From NCBI GenBank assembly GCA_026393855.1, contig JAPKZJ010000075.1:1-58708 (forward strand): a stretch of DNA of 58,708 nucleotides. Reading direction: 5' to 3'. This DNA is from Candidatus Aminicenantes bacterium (GTDB lineage: Bacteria; Acidobacteriota; Aminicenantia; Aminicenantales; UBA4085). Both the position numbers and the translations under genes were made by a program. Shown here piece after piece: positions 41,739-51,273 of this stretch (position 1 is the stretch's first letter; the number at the start of each line of letters is the position of its first letter). The notes beneath the pieces were generated by a model. That model searched no databases. It saw nothing but the letters and a program-made list of their open reading frames with translations, and was not told the DNA's origin.

Positions 41739-44700
41739 GGCCCGTTTTTTTTCGGCGACGCGGCCGTCAGGGTCCGCGGCGCTAAAAACTTCAAGGCGTT
41801 CGAGATGAGCCGGGCCGCCATGACGGGCTGCAGGCCGTCCCCGGTCCCCTTAAGCCCGGCCAGAATCGGCAGGCCGAAGAACAGGACCCGGCCTTGGCCC
41901 AGCCGGGCCGCGAAACCGGCCGCCCCCACGTTGCGATCGTGATCGCGGCCGTAGCCGATGAAGACGTCGACGTCCCGTCCCTCGACGATGACGCCGGAAG
42001 TCCCGTCCACGGGAATTTGATAATCGCTTTTCATGGCCTGGTCGGCCGGCAATCCGTCCAGAACCGGATGCTTGCGGCTGAAACACCAGGAACCCATCCA
42101 AGGCGCCCGCGACTCGCCCACTGCGGCCCGGAACTGGAACGCCCCGGCCTCGGCCAGGCGTCGGGCATAGGCCTCCACGGCCTCCTGCCCCTCCGGCAGG
42201 ACGAGGAGCGAGGCTCCGCGCCGGACCCGCGCCAGCACGGCCTCATCCAGAGCCGTCGGCCGGGCATAGGCGCCCCAGAGGAGCCCGGCTTTGTCCAGGT
42301 ACGGCCGACCGCCGCAGTTGACGGCGATCGTCTTGCTGCCCGCTTCAATTTTAATGGCGCTGAACTTGGCGTAGTTGACGGTTCGGCGGGGCACGGTGAT
42401 CCGGACGATCCCATCGGCGGCCTCGACGTCGAAGACGCGGTCGACCGCTTTCCGGATGCCCCCCGCAGCGGCGGAGACGTCGAAATCCTTGAGCACCGTC
42501 TGGCCGTTGACGGCCACGTCAAAGACACGCTTGCCCGGCCCGCTCAAAGTGACTTCGGCGAACCGCAGGGTGACCCGGGCCGGGCCTTTGGGCAGGCCGT
42601 CGAAGACGAATTCGAGGTTCTCAGCATCGCCCCAGCTCTCGGACCTGTAGAGCTCGTCGTCGTCGGTGCCTTCGATCTCCATGGCCGGGTCGATATCGGG
42701 CGAGGTCCAGCCGTACAACAGCCGCTCGCCGGCGATATAGAGATCATATTCGCGGGCCGGGTTGTAAGCCTCAAAAGCCACCCCCGGGAACTTCGCTTGC
42801 AGGGCGGCCGTGACCTTGGGGCCGGCAGCGATCACGGCCGCGGTCCGCGGCATGGGCGCGGACCGGCCCGCCGGATCGACGACAGGGATCTCTTCGCTCC
42901 AGGAGATTTCAGGCATCCCCTCGACGACCGCGAAGACGCGGTAGACCCCTTCGAACTCCAGGACCGGCGTTTCGATACCGGCCTTGACCGGGTAGACGAA
43001 GCGGTCTTTGTGAAACGGCGGAATCTCGAAAATCCCCAGCTCGGTCCGGGCATAATGCGGGTCCTCGAGCCAGATCGTCATCCGGGATCCGGCCGCAGTC
43101 CCCGTCTCGTTCAGGAGATAGGCGTCCACGACGGCCCGGCCGCCGAGCGGGAAGACGGCCGCCCGCGGCTTAAGCACAGGACGCAGCGGAGCCATCCGCC
43201 GGGCCATGAGCTGAGGATTCCCCTTGAACCGCCGCAGGTTGTCGACCAGGCCGGAGTGCTGCTCCATGGCCGTCGACTCCCAGCCGCTGACGACCAGCAG
43301 ATCGTTGGATTCCGACAAGCGGGCCGTCTCGATGACCCGGCCCCAGAAATCGTAGCTTTTATCACCGAGGGCCAGGAAGAGCTTCTCGGCCGTCGGGAAA
43401 GCGTCCCGGAAATCCCAGCGGGTCAGGAACTTTTCATAGGCCGCCAGGACTTGCTCGTGGTCCTCCAGGTCGTAGCTCGACCCGGCCCGACGCTTGATTT
43501 CGCGGACCATGCCGGCGTGGTTGTCCGGGACGCCGACACCCAGCATCTCGCCCCAGGCCACGATCTCCTTGTCGACGGTCGAGCGGTGGGTAAAATCATC
43601 GGGGCCCTTATAGAGCGCGTCCGTCCAGACGCCCGGCCCGCCCACCGTATGTTCATCGCGCCAGCCGGAGACGCCGTCGCCGCCGTCGGCCAAGATGCTC
43701 TCTTCATAGGGCTTCATCCAGGCCTGGTTCACGGCCGGAACGCCCGACTTGAGCAAAACGATCCGGCTGGGGTCTTCGGCGTGGACACGGCGCAGGAGCC
43801 GGGCCGCGCGCGGATTGCGCAGGTCGGGGTGGATCTCGTTTTGCAATTGGTAGAGCGCCAGCGAGGGCCGGCTGCGGTTTTGGCGGACCATCCGGAGGAC
43901 CTTCTCCTCCATGTAGCGTTCGGCGAAGCTCGCCGCATCGCCCCGCGCACCCGAGAGGTCGAGCCGGCCTGCGGGCGATTTGGCGTAGAGCGGGAACGTC
44001 TCGCCCAGGGCGGACTGACCGCCTCCGGGCTCCATGATCCGCAGCAGGCCCAGGCGGTCCTGGGCGTCGAAGACCTCGGCCTTGCCGATGGCGCGGTGGA
44101 AGTGGAGCATGGTCAGACCGAGCGTCTTGGCCGACCAGACCTCGCGCTCGGCCAGCTCGGGCGAGGGCCACAGGCCGTTGAAGCCCCAATAGCCCCAGGA
44201 GATGGCCGAGACCGGCCGGATGCGGCGCCCGTTGAGCCGCAAAACGGCGTTCGTGCCGACGCCGTCGGCTTCGAACCAGCGGAAGCCGAATTTCGTCTCG
44301 GCCGCGTCGCGCCAGGACTCCGGAGTCGACGCGGCGGGGGCGGAAGGCGCGTCGCCCGCCGCGGCCGGACACGAAATCCGGGCCCGCAAGACATACAGCT
44401 TGGGCGAATCCAGGTTCCAGAGCTCGGCCGTCACGGCCTCCAGCGTTTCCGATACATCCACCGTGCCGCCGGCCGGCATCGCCACACGCTTCGCGCGTGA
44501 AGCAAGCGCGGCCCCGTCCCTGGCAGGATCGATGATCTCAAAGACCAGATCGCCTTGGACGGGCGAGGGCGAGGCGTTGCGAACCCGGGCGGCGGCCCGG
44601 ATGCGGCGGACCTGGGGGGTGTTCAAGGCCCAGACATCCTCGATGGAAACCGGATCATGGGCGCTCAGTGCGAGCCCGCGATCGAGACCTCCGAAGCCGT

Positions 44701-45352
44701 GCCCGGCGTAGAACGAGACAGTTCCCCACTGGAGGAGCTTCGTGTCGGCCCAATCCAGCCGGCCGCCGGGATTGGTGATCCGGACGGCTAACAAGTTTTT
44801 CTGCCCGGGCAGGATCGCCTCGCTGACATCGCAGTCGAAGGCGGTCTCGCCGAGGATGTCGTAGCCGACCAATTGGCCGTTGAGAAAGACCTCGGCCCGC
44901 AGCCGGGCCCCCCGCACGTGCAGCCGGACGCTCTTGCCGGCGAACCGGGGCGGCACGGCGATCTCCTTCCACCACCAGGACACGCCGCGATAGGCGCCGT
45001 TCAGAACGTCTCCATCCGTCCGCTCGAACCAATACTCGTCCCTGTACGGGCGCCGGCCGGCTTCGCCCCAGTAATGCTCTTCGACGGTCGAAGGCAGCGT
45101 CACCGGGATGCCGGCCGAACGGTGCAGGCCGCTCCAGCCGCCGGTCGGAATGTTGAGGGGCAGGCTCTTCAGATCGGCATCGGCCGGCAGGAAGATCGCG
45201 TCGTCCTTCCAGGCGGCGTCCCGGTCCAGCCAGAGCCGCCAGCCGATGTCGGCGATGGGCAGCGTTTCCTGAGCCCGGGCCGGGGCCGGGCGGACGGCCA
45301 GGACTAGGGCCGCGGCCAGAAGGGCTTCGACGAGAATGCGGCGTGCGTTCAT
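41735..45352 (-). CDS. Exported GH2-family glycosidase with malectin-like domain
   Basis: The 1205-aa product has a signal sequence (to about residue 28), a GH2 sugar-binding N-domain (FERTDGDVLNGAYRGVSWWWKE), an Ig-like domain and a catalytic domain with the acid/base E506 in LQNEIHPD and a likely nucleophile E602 in AWGEMLG. After about residue 860 come a malectin-like domain (VFDVAVNGQTVLKDFDV) and a C-terminal ThuA/amidotransferase-like segment (DYQIPVDGTSG, GRVLFFGLPIL). GH2 covers beta-galactosidases, -mannosidases and -glucuronidases; the substrate is not shown. It lies one base after the ABC permease stop and overlaps the URO-D gene by 4 bases. Confidence 0.85.
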   Translation of the reverse strand: MNARRILVEALLAAALVLAVRPAPARAQETLPIADIGWRLWLDRDAAWKDDAIFLPADADLKSLPLNIPTGGWSGLHRSAGIPVTLPSTVEEHYWGEAGRRPYRDEYWFERTDGDVLNGAYRGVSWWWKEIAVPPRFAGKSVRLHVRGARLRAEVFLNGQLVGYDILGETAFDCDVSEAILPGQKNLLAVRITNPGGRLDWADTKLLQWGTVSFYAGHGFGGLDRGLALSAHDPVSIEDVWALNTPQVRRIRAAARVRNASPSPVQGDLVFEIIDPARDGAALASRAKRVAMPAGGTVDVSETLEAVTAELWNLDSPKLYVLRARISCPAAAGDAPSAPAASTPESWRDAAETKFGFRWFEADGVGTNAVLRLNGRRIRPVSAISWGYWGFNGLWPSPELAEREVWSAKTLGLTMLHFHRAIGKAEVFDAQDRLGLLRIMEPGGGQSALGETFPLYAKSPAGRLDLSGARGDAASFAERYMEEKVLRMVRQNRSRPSLALYQLQNEIHPDLRNPRAARLLRRVHAEDPSRIVLLKSGVPAVNQAWMKPYEESILADGGDGVSGWRDEHTVGGPGVWTDALYKGPDDFTHRSTVDKEIVAWGEMLGVGVPDNHAGMVREIKRRAGSSYDLEDHEQVLAAYEKFLTRWDFRDAFPTAEKLFLALGDKSYDFWGRVIETARLSESNDLLVVSGWESTAMEQHSGLVDNLRRFKGNPQLMARRMAPLRPVLKPRAAVFPLGGRAVVDAYLLNETGTAAGSRMTIWLEDPHYARTELGIFEIPPFHKDRFVYPVKAGIETPVLEFEGVYRVFAVVEGMPEISWSEEIPVVDPAGRSAPMPRTAAVIAAGPKVTAALQAKFPGVAFEAYNPAREYDLYIAGERLLYGWTSPDIDPAMEIEGTDDDELYRSESWGDAENLEFVFDGLPKGPARVTLRFAEVTLSGPGKRVFDVAVNGQTVLKDFDVSAAAGGIRKAVDRVFDVEAADGIVRITVPRRTVNYAKFSAIKIEAGSKTIAVNCGGRPYLDKAGLLWGAYARPTALDEAVLARVRRGASLLVLPEGQEAVEAYARRLAEAGAFQFRAAVGESRAPWMGSWCFSRKHPVLDGLPADQAMKSDYQIPVDGTSGVIVEGRDVDVFIGYGRDHDRNVGAAGFAARLGQGRVLFFGLPILAGLKGTGDGLQPVMAARLISNALKFLAPRTLTAASPKKNGP

Positions 45353-45353
45353 G

Positions 45354-46520
45354 CTATTCCTTGCGCCATTGGGTGCGGCGATAGATCCAGACGGCGGCCG
45401 CGAAGTAGACGACGGTCAGCCCGGCCAGCATCGCAAGCTCATAGGCGACGTCGCCGAGCGAAGCCCCAAACGAAAGAATCTTGTTCAGGGCGATCACGGC
45501 GTGGGTCGGAGGCAGAAAATCGTTGAGGGCGATCGGCCGAGCGCCGACGACGAACAGGGTCAGCCGATTGAGAGGCATGGCCGCCCCGGAGAACCACATC
45601 AGCAGGAAGAAAGGCAGGGTGCCGATGGTCAGCACGGCCGTGGCGTTCTTGCAGAAGCAGGCGGTGAGGAGGCCGACCGCGACGACCGAGCCGACGCACA
45701 TCAGCGCAACCAGGCCCGCGGCGAGGAACGATCCCCCGCTCCGGAATCCGAGCAGCGCGGCGACGGCGAAGGTCAGGGCGATCGAGGCGGCTCCGATCAC
45801 GATCTGGGCCAGGCTGACGCCCCCCAGCAGGTCGAAGACAGTCAGGCGCGAGACACGCAGGCGCCGCAGCGTCCGCTCCTCCCGCTCCCGGATGAGCGGC
45901 AGGGCCGTGGTGAAGAGCAGCAGGAGGATGGATAGGATGAGGAGTCCCGGAACGTAGGCTTCGAACTCGGTGCGAGGGGCGGCGCCGGAGACGAACTCCT
46001 CCCGCCAAGGGAAGGGGGGCTCGGCCCCGCCCGCCGCCCGGACGGCCGCGTCGAGGGCGGTGAAGACGAAGACGGAGGCCACGGCATAAGCGACGTTGCC
46101 CGCGTCGCCGGACAGGACGACCGGGGCGAACCGGGACCGCTCGGCCGGCGGGGCGTGGAGCATGCGGCTGAAATCTTCCGGCAGGATGAGAAGGGCCGCC
46201 GCGTATCGGTTGCGCAGGTCGGCGTCGGCCGCGGCCCGGTCCGCGACCGGCCGGACGCGAAGCATCGGATCGCCGCTCGGGTATTTCAGCCCGCGCAAGG
46301 CCTCCACGACCCGATCCCCTTCCTTGACCGGCTCTCCGCCCGCGAGGACCACTCCGCCGTCCCGGTTGAGGACCAGAACCTTATAAGAAGTCGAGCCGCC
46401 GCCCGCGATCAGCCAGTAGAGAAAGACGAAGAACGGACAGAGGACCAGGACCATGGACAGCGACGCCAAGTCGCGGACTTGTTCGCGAACGGTCTTGCCG
46501 AAGTATGCCAGGAGCCTCAT
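45354..46520 (-). CDS. ABC-2-type transporter permease
   Basis: The 388-aa protein has one N-terminal membrane helix (about 20-40), a soluble loop of about 130 residues and five membrane helices in the second half, with LIREREERTLRRLRVS, the hallmark of ABC-2 permeases. It overlaps the ATP-binding gene by 4 bases (ATGA) and is followed one base later by the GH2 gene. Together with the ATPase it forms an exporter of the drug/polysaccharide/lipid class. Its position ahead of an exported glycosidase and URO-D gene suggests the transporter serves the same physiology, but cargo is unknown. Confidence 0.88.
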   Translation of the reverse strand: MRLLAYFGKTVREQVRDLASLSMVLVLCPFFVFLYWLIAGGGSTSYKVLVLNRDGGVVLAGGEPVKEGDRVVEALRGLKYPSGDPMLRVRPVADRAAADADLRNRYAAALLILPEDFSRMLHAPPAERSRFAPVVLSGDAGNVAYAVASVFVFTALDAAVRAAGGAEPPFPWREEFVSGAAPRTEFEAYVPGLLILSILLLLFTTALPLIREREERTLRRLRVSRLTVFDLLGGVSLAQIVIGAASIALTFAVAALLGFRSGGSFLAAGLVALMCVGSVVAVGLLTACFCKNATAVLTIGTLPFFLLMWFSGAAMPLNRLTLFVVGARPIALNDFLPPTHAVIALNKILSFGASLGDVAYELAMLAGLTVVYFAAAVWIYRRTQWRKE

Positions 46521-47503
46521 TCGCGAAGCCTCCGCCCGGTCAGGGCGATGAAGACATCCTCCAGGCTATTCTCCCGGAGACGAACCTCGCCGGCGGCCTG
46601 GCCGGAGGACCGCAGCCGGTCCAGGACGACCGGCAGGCAGGCGACGACGTCCGCGCCCCGGACGACAAGTGTCCGGTCGGCCGCCACGGCGCTCATGCCC
46701 AGGACTTCGAGCTCGGCCACAAGCCCCGGCGCCACCGGCCCGGCCAGCATGATCTCCAGAACGCCGCCCGCGCCGATCGTCTTCTTCATCCGCTCGGGCG
46801 TGTCGAGCGCCAGCAGGCGGCCGTGGTCGATGACGGCCACCCGGTCGCAAACCCGTTCGGCTTCATCCATGTTGTGGGTGGTGAAGAGCACGGTCTTGCG
46901 GGCGGCCATGGCCCGGATGTACTCGCGGACCATGACCCGGCTCTGAGGGTCGAGGCCGGCCTCGGGCTCGTCCAGGATGACCACGGAGGGATCATGGACG
47001 AGGGCCAGAGCCAGATTGAGGCGCCTCTTCATCCCGCCGGACAGGGTGCCGGCCAATCGGCCGCTCTTTTCGGCGAGTCCGAGGTCATTGAGGAGGGCGG
47101 CCCCGCGGGCCCGGGCGGCGGCGCGCGGCATCCCGTACATGCGGCCGGAGAATTCCAGCTGCTCTAGGCAGGTGAGCTTGGGCCAGACGACGATCTCCTG
47201 GGGACAGATCCCAACCCGGCTGCGGACGACGTCGGACCCGGGACGGACGGCCTGGCCGAAAATCCGGACGACTCCGCCGTCGGCCGCCAGAAGACCGCAG
47301 ATCAGGTTGATCGTGGTGCTCTTACCGGCCCCGTTGGGACCAAGCAGCCCGAAGACTTCGCCCTCGAAGATTTGGAGCTTCAGCCCGGCCACGGCCAGGA
47401 TGTCCCCGAAGCGCTTGGTCAGCCCGGACGTCTCGACGGCCATCCGGCGGGTGGGCGCGGATGCGGCCTGAACAGCCGTCGCGGAGCTGGGTTCTTTTGG
47501 CAC
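46517..47503 (-). CDS. ABC transporter ATP-binding protein
   Basis: The 328-aa product starts with GTG at 47503 (GGAAG upstream) or with ATG 47443. It has Walker A GPNGAGKST (residues 55-63), signature LSGGMKRRL, Walker B VVILDEP with EAGLDPQS after it, and the switch His in LFTTHNMDE. All parts needed for ATP hydrolysis are present. The C-terminal 90 residues are the usual extension of the ABC-2 exporters. It is the first gene of the operon that continues with the permease, the GH2 enzyme and the URO-D protein. Confidence 0.93.
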   Translation of the reverse strand: MPKEPSSATAVQAASAPTRRMAVETSGLTKRFGDILAVAGLKLQIFEGEVFGLLGPNGAGKSTTINLICGLLAADGGVVRIFGQAVRPGSDVVRSRVGICPQEIVVWPKLTCLEQLEFSGRMYGMPRAAARARGAALLNDLGLAEKSGRLAGTLSGGMKRRLNLALALVHDPSVVILDEPEAGLDPQSRVMVREYIRAMAARKTVLFTTHNMDEAERVCDRVAVIDHGRLLALDTPERMKKTIGAGGVLEIMLAGPVAPGLVAELEVLGMSAVAADRTLVVRGADVVACLPVVLDRLRSSGQAAGEVRLRENSLEDVFIALTGRRLRE

Positions 47504-47667
47504 TTTAGCTTCCCCGGTCCCCGCGGATGCAAAGCCGCAGCGGGTCCGACGGGGGCATTATATCCGCTTTCCGGCGCCCGGAGAATAAACCCGCTCGATA
47601 CCCCGGGCGGCGATTTGACAGCGAAGCTTTTTTAGCACAAGAATAGAGGCAAGGGAGGAGTACCCAC

Positions 47668-48324
47668 ATGAAAACTAGAGTCTCGGTCTTTTTCTTCGCC
47701 GCCTTGTTTCTGGCCCTTTCGGCCATGGCCGTCGGCCAAAACCCGAAACCGCAGGTTCCCCAGAAGATCGATACAGTCAAAATTCCCGTTCTTGCCCCCC
47801 GCATTTCGTCGGTGAAATGTACCCATGACGGGAGCCCGATTCCGGAAATCGATCTCAGCGGCCTGGCCTTTGGCGCCGCCCGGGGCAGCCGGCGCGTCAT
47901 GATGGACGGCGTCCCGGCCACGAACTATCTGCACTGGACCAATACCGGAATCACGATCGGTCCGCCGATCACCCCGGTCATCAAGTGGACCCACGAGTAC
48001 ACCTTCGCCATCGACGACGGGGCAGGAAATATCCTGTCCAACCAATTCAAGGTCAAGTTCCTAATCGATTGGGACGGCGCGTCGCCTGGAAGCGCGGCTC
48101 CCGGGACCGAGATCACGCTCAATGGCTGGGGACCGGGGCCGAATCTGGGAGGGAAAGTCCTGATGATGGACAATGTCGCCCTTCCGATCTTGGGCTGGAC
48201 CGGCTCGCCAAGCGCGACCCAGATCCGGACCAGGGTTCCGGCCATTGCCGCCGGCCCCCACAGAATCTTCTTCATGGATGGGGGGGTCAAAGCCTCCAAG
48301 GACCTGTCCTTTACGGTGCTCTGA
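47668..48324 (+). CDS. Exported two-domain Ig/IPT-like protein, paralog 1
   Basis: The 218-aa product has a signal sequence (MKTRVSVFFFAALFLALSAMAVGQ) and two beta-sandwich modules. Each has the type of IPT/TIG domains: PRISSVKCTHDGSPIPEIDLSGLAFG, then GTEITLNGWGPGPNLGG and HRIFFMDGG (cited in parts). AGGGAGGAG stands before ATG 47668. A TTGACA lies at 47615-47620 but no good -10 follows. The next gene, 3 bases on, codes a full-length paralog, so the pair arose by tandem duplication. The role is unknown; such domains bind sugars or other proteins. Confidence 0.7.
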   Translation: MKTRVSVFFFAALFLALSAMAVGQNPKPQVPQKIDTVKIPVLAPRISSVKCTHDGSPIPEIDLSGLAFGAARGSRRVMMDGVPATNYLHWTNTGITIGPPITPVIKWTHEYTFAIDDGAGNILSNQFKVKFLIDWDGASPGSAAPGTEITLNGWGPGPNLGGKVLMMDNVALPILGWTGSPSATQIRTRVPAIAAGPHRIFFMDGGVKASKDLSFTVL

Positions 48325-48327
48325 AAC

Positions 48328-48999
48328 ATGAAAAAGAAACTCGCCATCATTCTGATCGCCGGGCCGCTGCTGGCCATGACGGCCTTAGCCGCCGGTTTGT
48401 CCCAGAATCCGCCGGTCCAGGCCAAACCGCAGGTCGAGCTCAAAAAGCTGCCGGCCTTTCCGCCCACCATCATGTCCGCGACATCCAGCATCCACGTCAT
48501 GCCCGTCCCGTTGATCGATCTAGGAGGCAAGGGCTTCGGAAACGCCCAGGGCGCCCGGCGCGTCCTGATAGACGGTATTCCGGCCGTGGGCAATAGTGTT
48601 TTGGCTTGGACGGACAGCCGCATCAGCTTCGAGCCTCCCGTCTTTCCATTTATCGCCTGGTATCACGAGTACACGTTCACCCTGGATGATGGGGCGGGCA
48701 AGATCCTGTCCAATCAATTCAAAGCCAAGTTTTTAGTCTTCTGGGTGGAGGGTTACGAGGGTTCGAGCGCACCCGGAGGAGAGACCGGCGTTCGATGCTA
48801 CGACGCGGGCGCGGCTCGCGGCTCGAAAGCCTTAAAAATGGACGGCCAGGACATGGAGATCGTGAGCTGGACCGACGAAGGTCGGAGCGGGATCCGGATC
48901 AGGGCCCGCATCCCCGCCATGGCACCCGGCTGGCACAAGGTCTACCTGATGGACGGGGCCGACAAGATCAGCAAGGATTTGAACTTTCAAGTTCGCTGA
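48328..48999 (+). CDS. Exported two-domain Ig/IPT-like protein, paralog 2
   Basis: The 223-aa product is a full-length relative of the gene at 47668, with a signal sequence (to AAGLSQN) and matching blocks: PVPLIDLGGKGFGNAQGARRVLIDGIPA, HEYTFTLDDGAGKILSNQFKAKFL and HKVYLMDGADKISKDL (cited in parts). The start is 3 bases after the previous stop. The middle differs (EGSSAPGGETGVRCYD). The two proteins may form a heterodimer or bind two ligands. It converges with a URO-D gene with 17 bases between. Confidence 0.7.
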   Translation: MKKKLAIILIAGPLLAMTALAAGLSQNPPVQAKPQVELKKLPAFPPTIMSATSSIHVMPVPLIDLGGKGFGNAQGARRVLIDGIPAVGNSVLAWTDSRISFEPPVFPFIAWYHEYTFTLDDGAGKILSNQFKAKFLVFWVEGYEGSSAPGGETGVRCYDAGAARGSKALKMDGQDMEIVSWTDEGRSGIRIRARIPAMAPGWHKVYLMDGADKISKDLNFQVR

Positions 49000-49016
49000 G
49001 CGGCCGCTCGCTCAGC

Positions 49017-50264
49017 TCAGCGAAAGTCGCGCGCGGCCCCGACCATGGCCGCGATGTTGGCGGGTGGCACGTGCGGCATGATGTTGTGGATCTGATTGAA
49101 GACGAAGCCGCCGCCCGGCGATAAAATCTGGATTCGCTCTTCAACGTGATCCCGGATTTCGTCCGGCGTCCCTTCGGACAGGACGCGTTGGGTATCGCAG
49201 CCGCCGCCCCAGAAGACGAGGTCGCGGCCGAACTCGCGCTTGAGCCCCGCCGGATCCATGCCGCGGGCGCTCGTCTGGACCGGGTTCACGATCTCGACGC
49301 CGATCTCGATCAGGTCGGGTAGGATGTCGACGATCGAGCCGCAGGAGTGAAGGAACAGCCGCAGGCCGGACTCGCGCCGGATCTTGTCGTAGAGGATCTT
49401 CTGGCGCGGCTTGAAGACCCGGCGGTAGAGGCGAGGCGAGATCTGGAGGGCGTTCTGGGTGCCGAAGTCGTCGCCCATCTGGATGATGTCGACCAGGCCG
49501 TCGACGGCCGGCAGGATCTTGTCCAAGTTGGCCAGGTGCATCTCGGTCAGCGCGTCGAGAAGCGCCTCCGCCTTGGCCGGGCTCTCGATCAGGTCGACCA
49601 GGAACTGGTCCATGGAGCATAGATACTGGCCCCATTCGAGGAGATTTCCCCCGAAAGCGATCATGACGGCATAGTCCGTCGTCTCGCGCAGAACGCGGGC
49701 CCCCCGGGTGATCTCGGCCAGGTGGGCCGGCGTCAGAGGCGCGTGGTAGGGAGCGCAGGGCAGGGCCGACCAGGTGACCTGGTCCATGAGCTCCGGCAAG
49801 CGGTCAAGGACGGAGAGGTCGGCGCCGTCCCAGTCGCGCAGGGGGAAACGCTTTTGGCTTAGGTAGTACGCACCGCGCGGCATGGCCCCGATCGTCAGCC
49901 CATCCGCCGCTTTGGCCAGCCAGCCGCCCTCGCCGTCCGGCGCGACCGGCATGAACGAAGGGATACGGGCGGACTGGCCGTCGGGCAGCGTGAACGGCTT
50001 CCAGTCGGCGTCTTCGGTCAGGAAGACGCGGCCCAGGTCGACGACGTCGGCATCCCAGTAATCGAGGACGGCCTGTTCGGGCTGGGCCAATTGCTGGACG
50101 ACGTCATAGACGTCCGTGTGTCCCGCTTCGATTCCCAGGTGGCGCTTGAGCTTGCCGTAGGCCGCGGCCGTGATCCCCGTCGAGCGCATAGCCGCCAAGT
50201 CCATGGGGACGCGGTCGGCCTCGCGGTGGTCGATCGCGGCGAGGACTCGTTCGCGGCGGGTCAT
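49017..50264 (-). CDS. URO-D-family protein (MtaA/UroD-like), copy 4
   Basis: The 415-aa protein begins MTRRERVLAAIDHREADRVPMD, a standard URO-D/MtaA opening, and has H306-x-C308-G (FLHSCGSIVDIL). At the C-terminus FVFNQIHNIMPHVPPANIAAM replaces the third zinc Cys with Asn or Phe, which makes a zinc-thiolate methyl transfer less sure. It follows the two-thioredoxin gene by 16 bases on the same strand. It has the longest N-terminal domain of the four copies here and no signal sequence. Not HemE; the reaction is unknown. Confidence 0.82.
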   Translation of the reverse strand: MTRRERVLAAIDHREADRVPMDLAAMRSTGITAAAYGKLKRHLGIEAGHTDVYDVVQQLAQPEQAVLDYWDADVVDLGRVFLTEDADWKPFTLPDGQSARIPSFMPVAPDGEGGWLAKAADGLTIGAMPRGAYYLSQKRFPLRDWDGADLSVLDRLPELMDQVTWSALPCAPYHAPLTPAHLAEITRGARVLRETTDYAVMIAFGGNLLEWGQYLCSMDQFLVDLIESPAKAEALLDALTEMHLANLDKILPAVDGLVDIIQMGDDFGTQNALQISPRLYRRVFKPRQKILYDKIRRESGLRLFLHSCGSIVDILPDLIEIGVEIVNPVQTSARGMDPAGLKREFGRDLVFWGGGCDTQRVLSEGTPDEIRDHVEERIQILSPGGGFVFNQIHNIMPHVPPANIAAMVGAARDFR

Positions 50265-50280
50265 GGCCTCGGCTCCGGGG

Positions 50281-51273
50281 TCACTTGCCGGCCGCCGTCA
50301 GCGAGGCCAGCAGGGTTTGGATATCGGCCGCGGTTAGACGCTTGGCGCTCTTTTCCAGGAACCCGCCGAAAGCCGCGATCTCGCCCGCGTTGGCCGGGAA
50401 GCCCGTGTTGGCGCCGGAGTCGGTGCTCGTGGCGACGACTTTCCCGTCCAGGTCCAGGGCGGCGAACCAGGGGATGCCCGACTTCTCGGCGCCGGGGTAG
50501 TCTCTCTTCATGACCAGGCCGCCGTTGGTCCGGTCCTGGTCGATCTTGAGGTCGACAAAATCCTTCTTGAGCAGGGCGGCGATTTCGGGCTGGGCCATCC
50601 AGGCTTCGAGCTTCTTGCACCAGCCGCACCAGGGGGCGCCGAAGTGCATGAAGACGCGGCGGCCCGAGGCCTTGGCCTCGGCCAGTCCCTTGGCCAGGAG
50701 GACGGAGGCGTCGAGGTAGGCGGCCTTGTTCTTGACCAGAAAATCGACGACCTTTTTGGGATCGTGCCCCTGGCCCGCTTCGAGGCTGTTCGTGTCCTGG
50801 TTGGCGACCACGTTGCCGGCGCCGTCGAGGACGGTCAAATAAGGAACGCCGGCGCTCTTGAAGCCTTCGGTATAGGCTTTGTTGTACCGGTCGGCCACGT
50901 CCAGGTTCTTGTTGAAGTTGCCGATATCGACCATCACGACGTCGTATTCGTAGAGAAGCACCTTGGCAATAGCCTGGTTTTCGTTGAACAGCTTGTGGAG
51001 CAGGCGGCACCAGCCGCACCAATTGCCTCCCCATTGGATCAGAACCCGGCGGTTTTCCTTGGCCGCGCGGGCCAGGGCGGCGGCGATATCGGCCTTGGCG
51101 TCGGCCTTCTCGTCATAGATCGGTCCCTCGGGCGCTATGGGGGCGGCTTGGGGCGCGGCTTGTTGCGCCGCACCCGTCTTAGTGGCGGGAATCGAGGCGA
51201 CTTGGCCGAAGGCCGACGCCGAAAGGGCGGCTGTAAACAGCATGATCACGAAGGCGGCGATTATTTTCTTCAT
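50281..51273 (-). CDS. Exported protein with two thioredoxin-like domains (CGWC twice)
   Basis: The 330-aa product has a signal sequence (MKKIIAAFVIMLFTAALSASAFGQ) and two thioredoxin-like domains with identical active-site motifs: CGWCRLLH (about residues 80-90) and CGWCKKLE (about 215-225). Cys-Gly-Trp-Cys is redox-active in thiol-disulphide exchange. A linker of about 40 residues lies between them. An exported double thioredoxin can reduce or oxidise disulphides in the periplasm. The following gene, after 16 bases, is a URO-D protein. The ATG follows AGGAGAAA. Confidence 0.85.
   Translation of the reverse strand: MKKIIAAFVIMLFTAALSASAFGQVASIPATKTGAAQQAAPQAAPIAPEGPIYDEKADAKADIAAALARAAKENRRVLIQWGGNWCGWCRLLHKLFNENQAIAKVLLYEYDVVMVDIGNFNKNLDVADRYNKAYTEGFKSAGVPYLTVLDGAGNVVANQDTNSLEAGQGHDPKKVVDFLVKNKAAYLDASVLLAKGLAEAKASGRRVFMHFGAPWCGWCKKLEAWMAQPEIAALLKKDFVDLKIDQDRTNGGLVMKRDYPGAEKSGIPWFAALDLDGKVVATSTDSGANTGFPANAGEIAAFGGFLEKSAKRLTAADIQTLLASLTAAGK

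Noticed and set aside
41894-44500. An 868-codon plus-strand frame opposite the GH2 gene.
   Set aside because: It lies fully within the GH2 gene, which has catalytic residues and domain order intact, and shows no domain itself.
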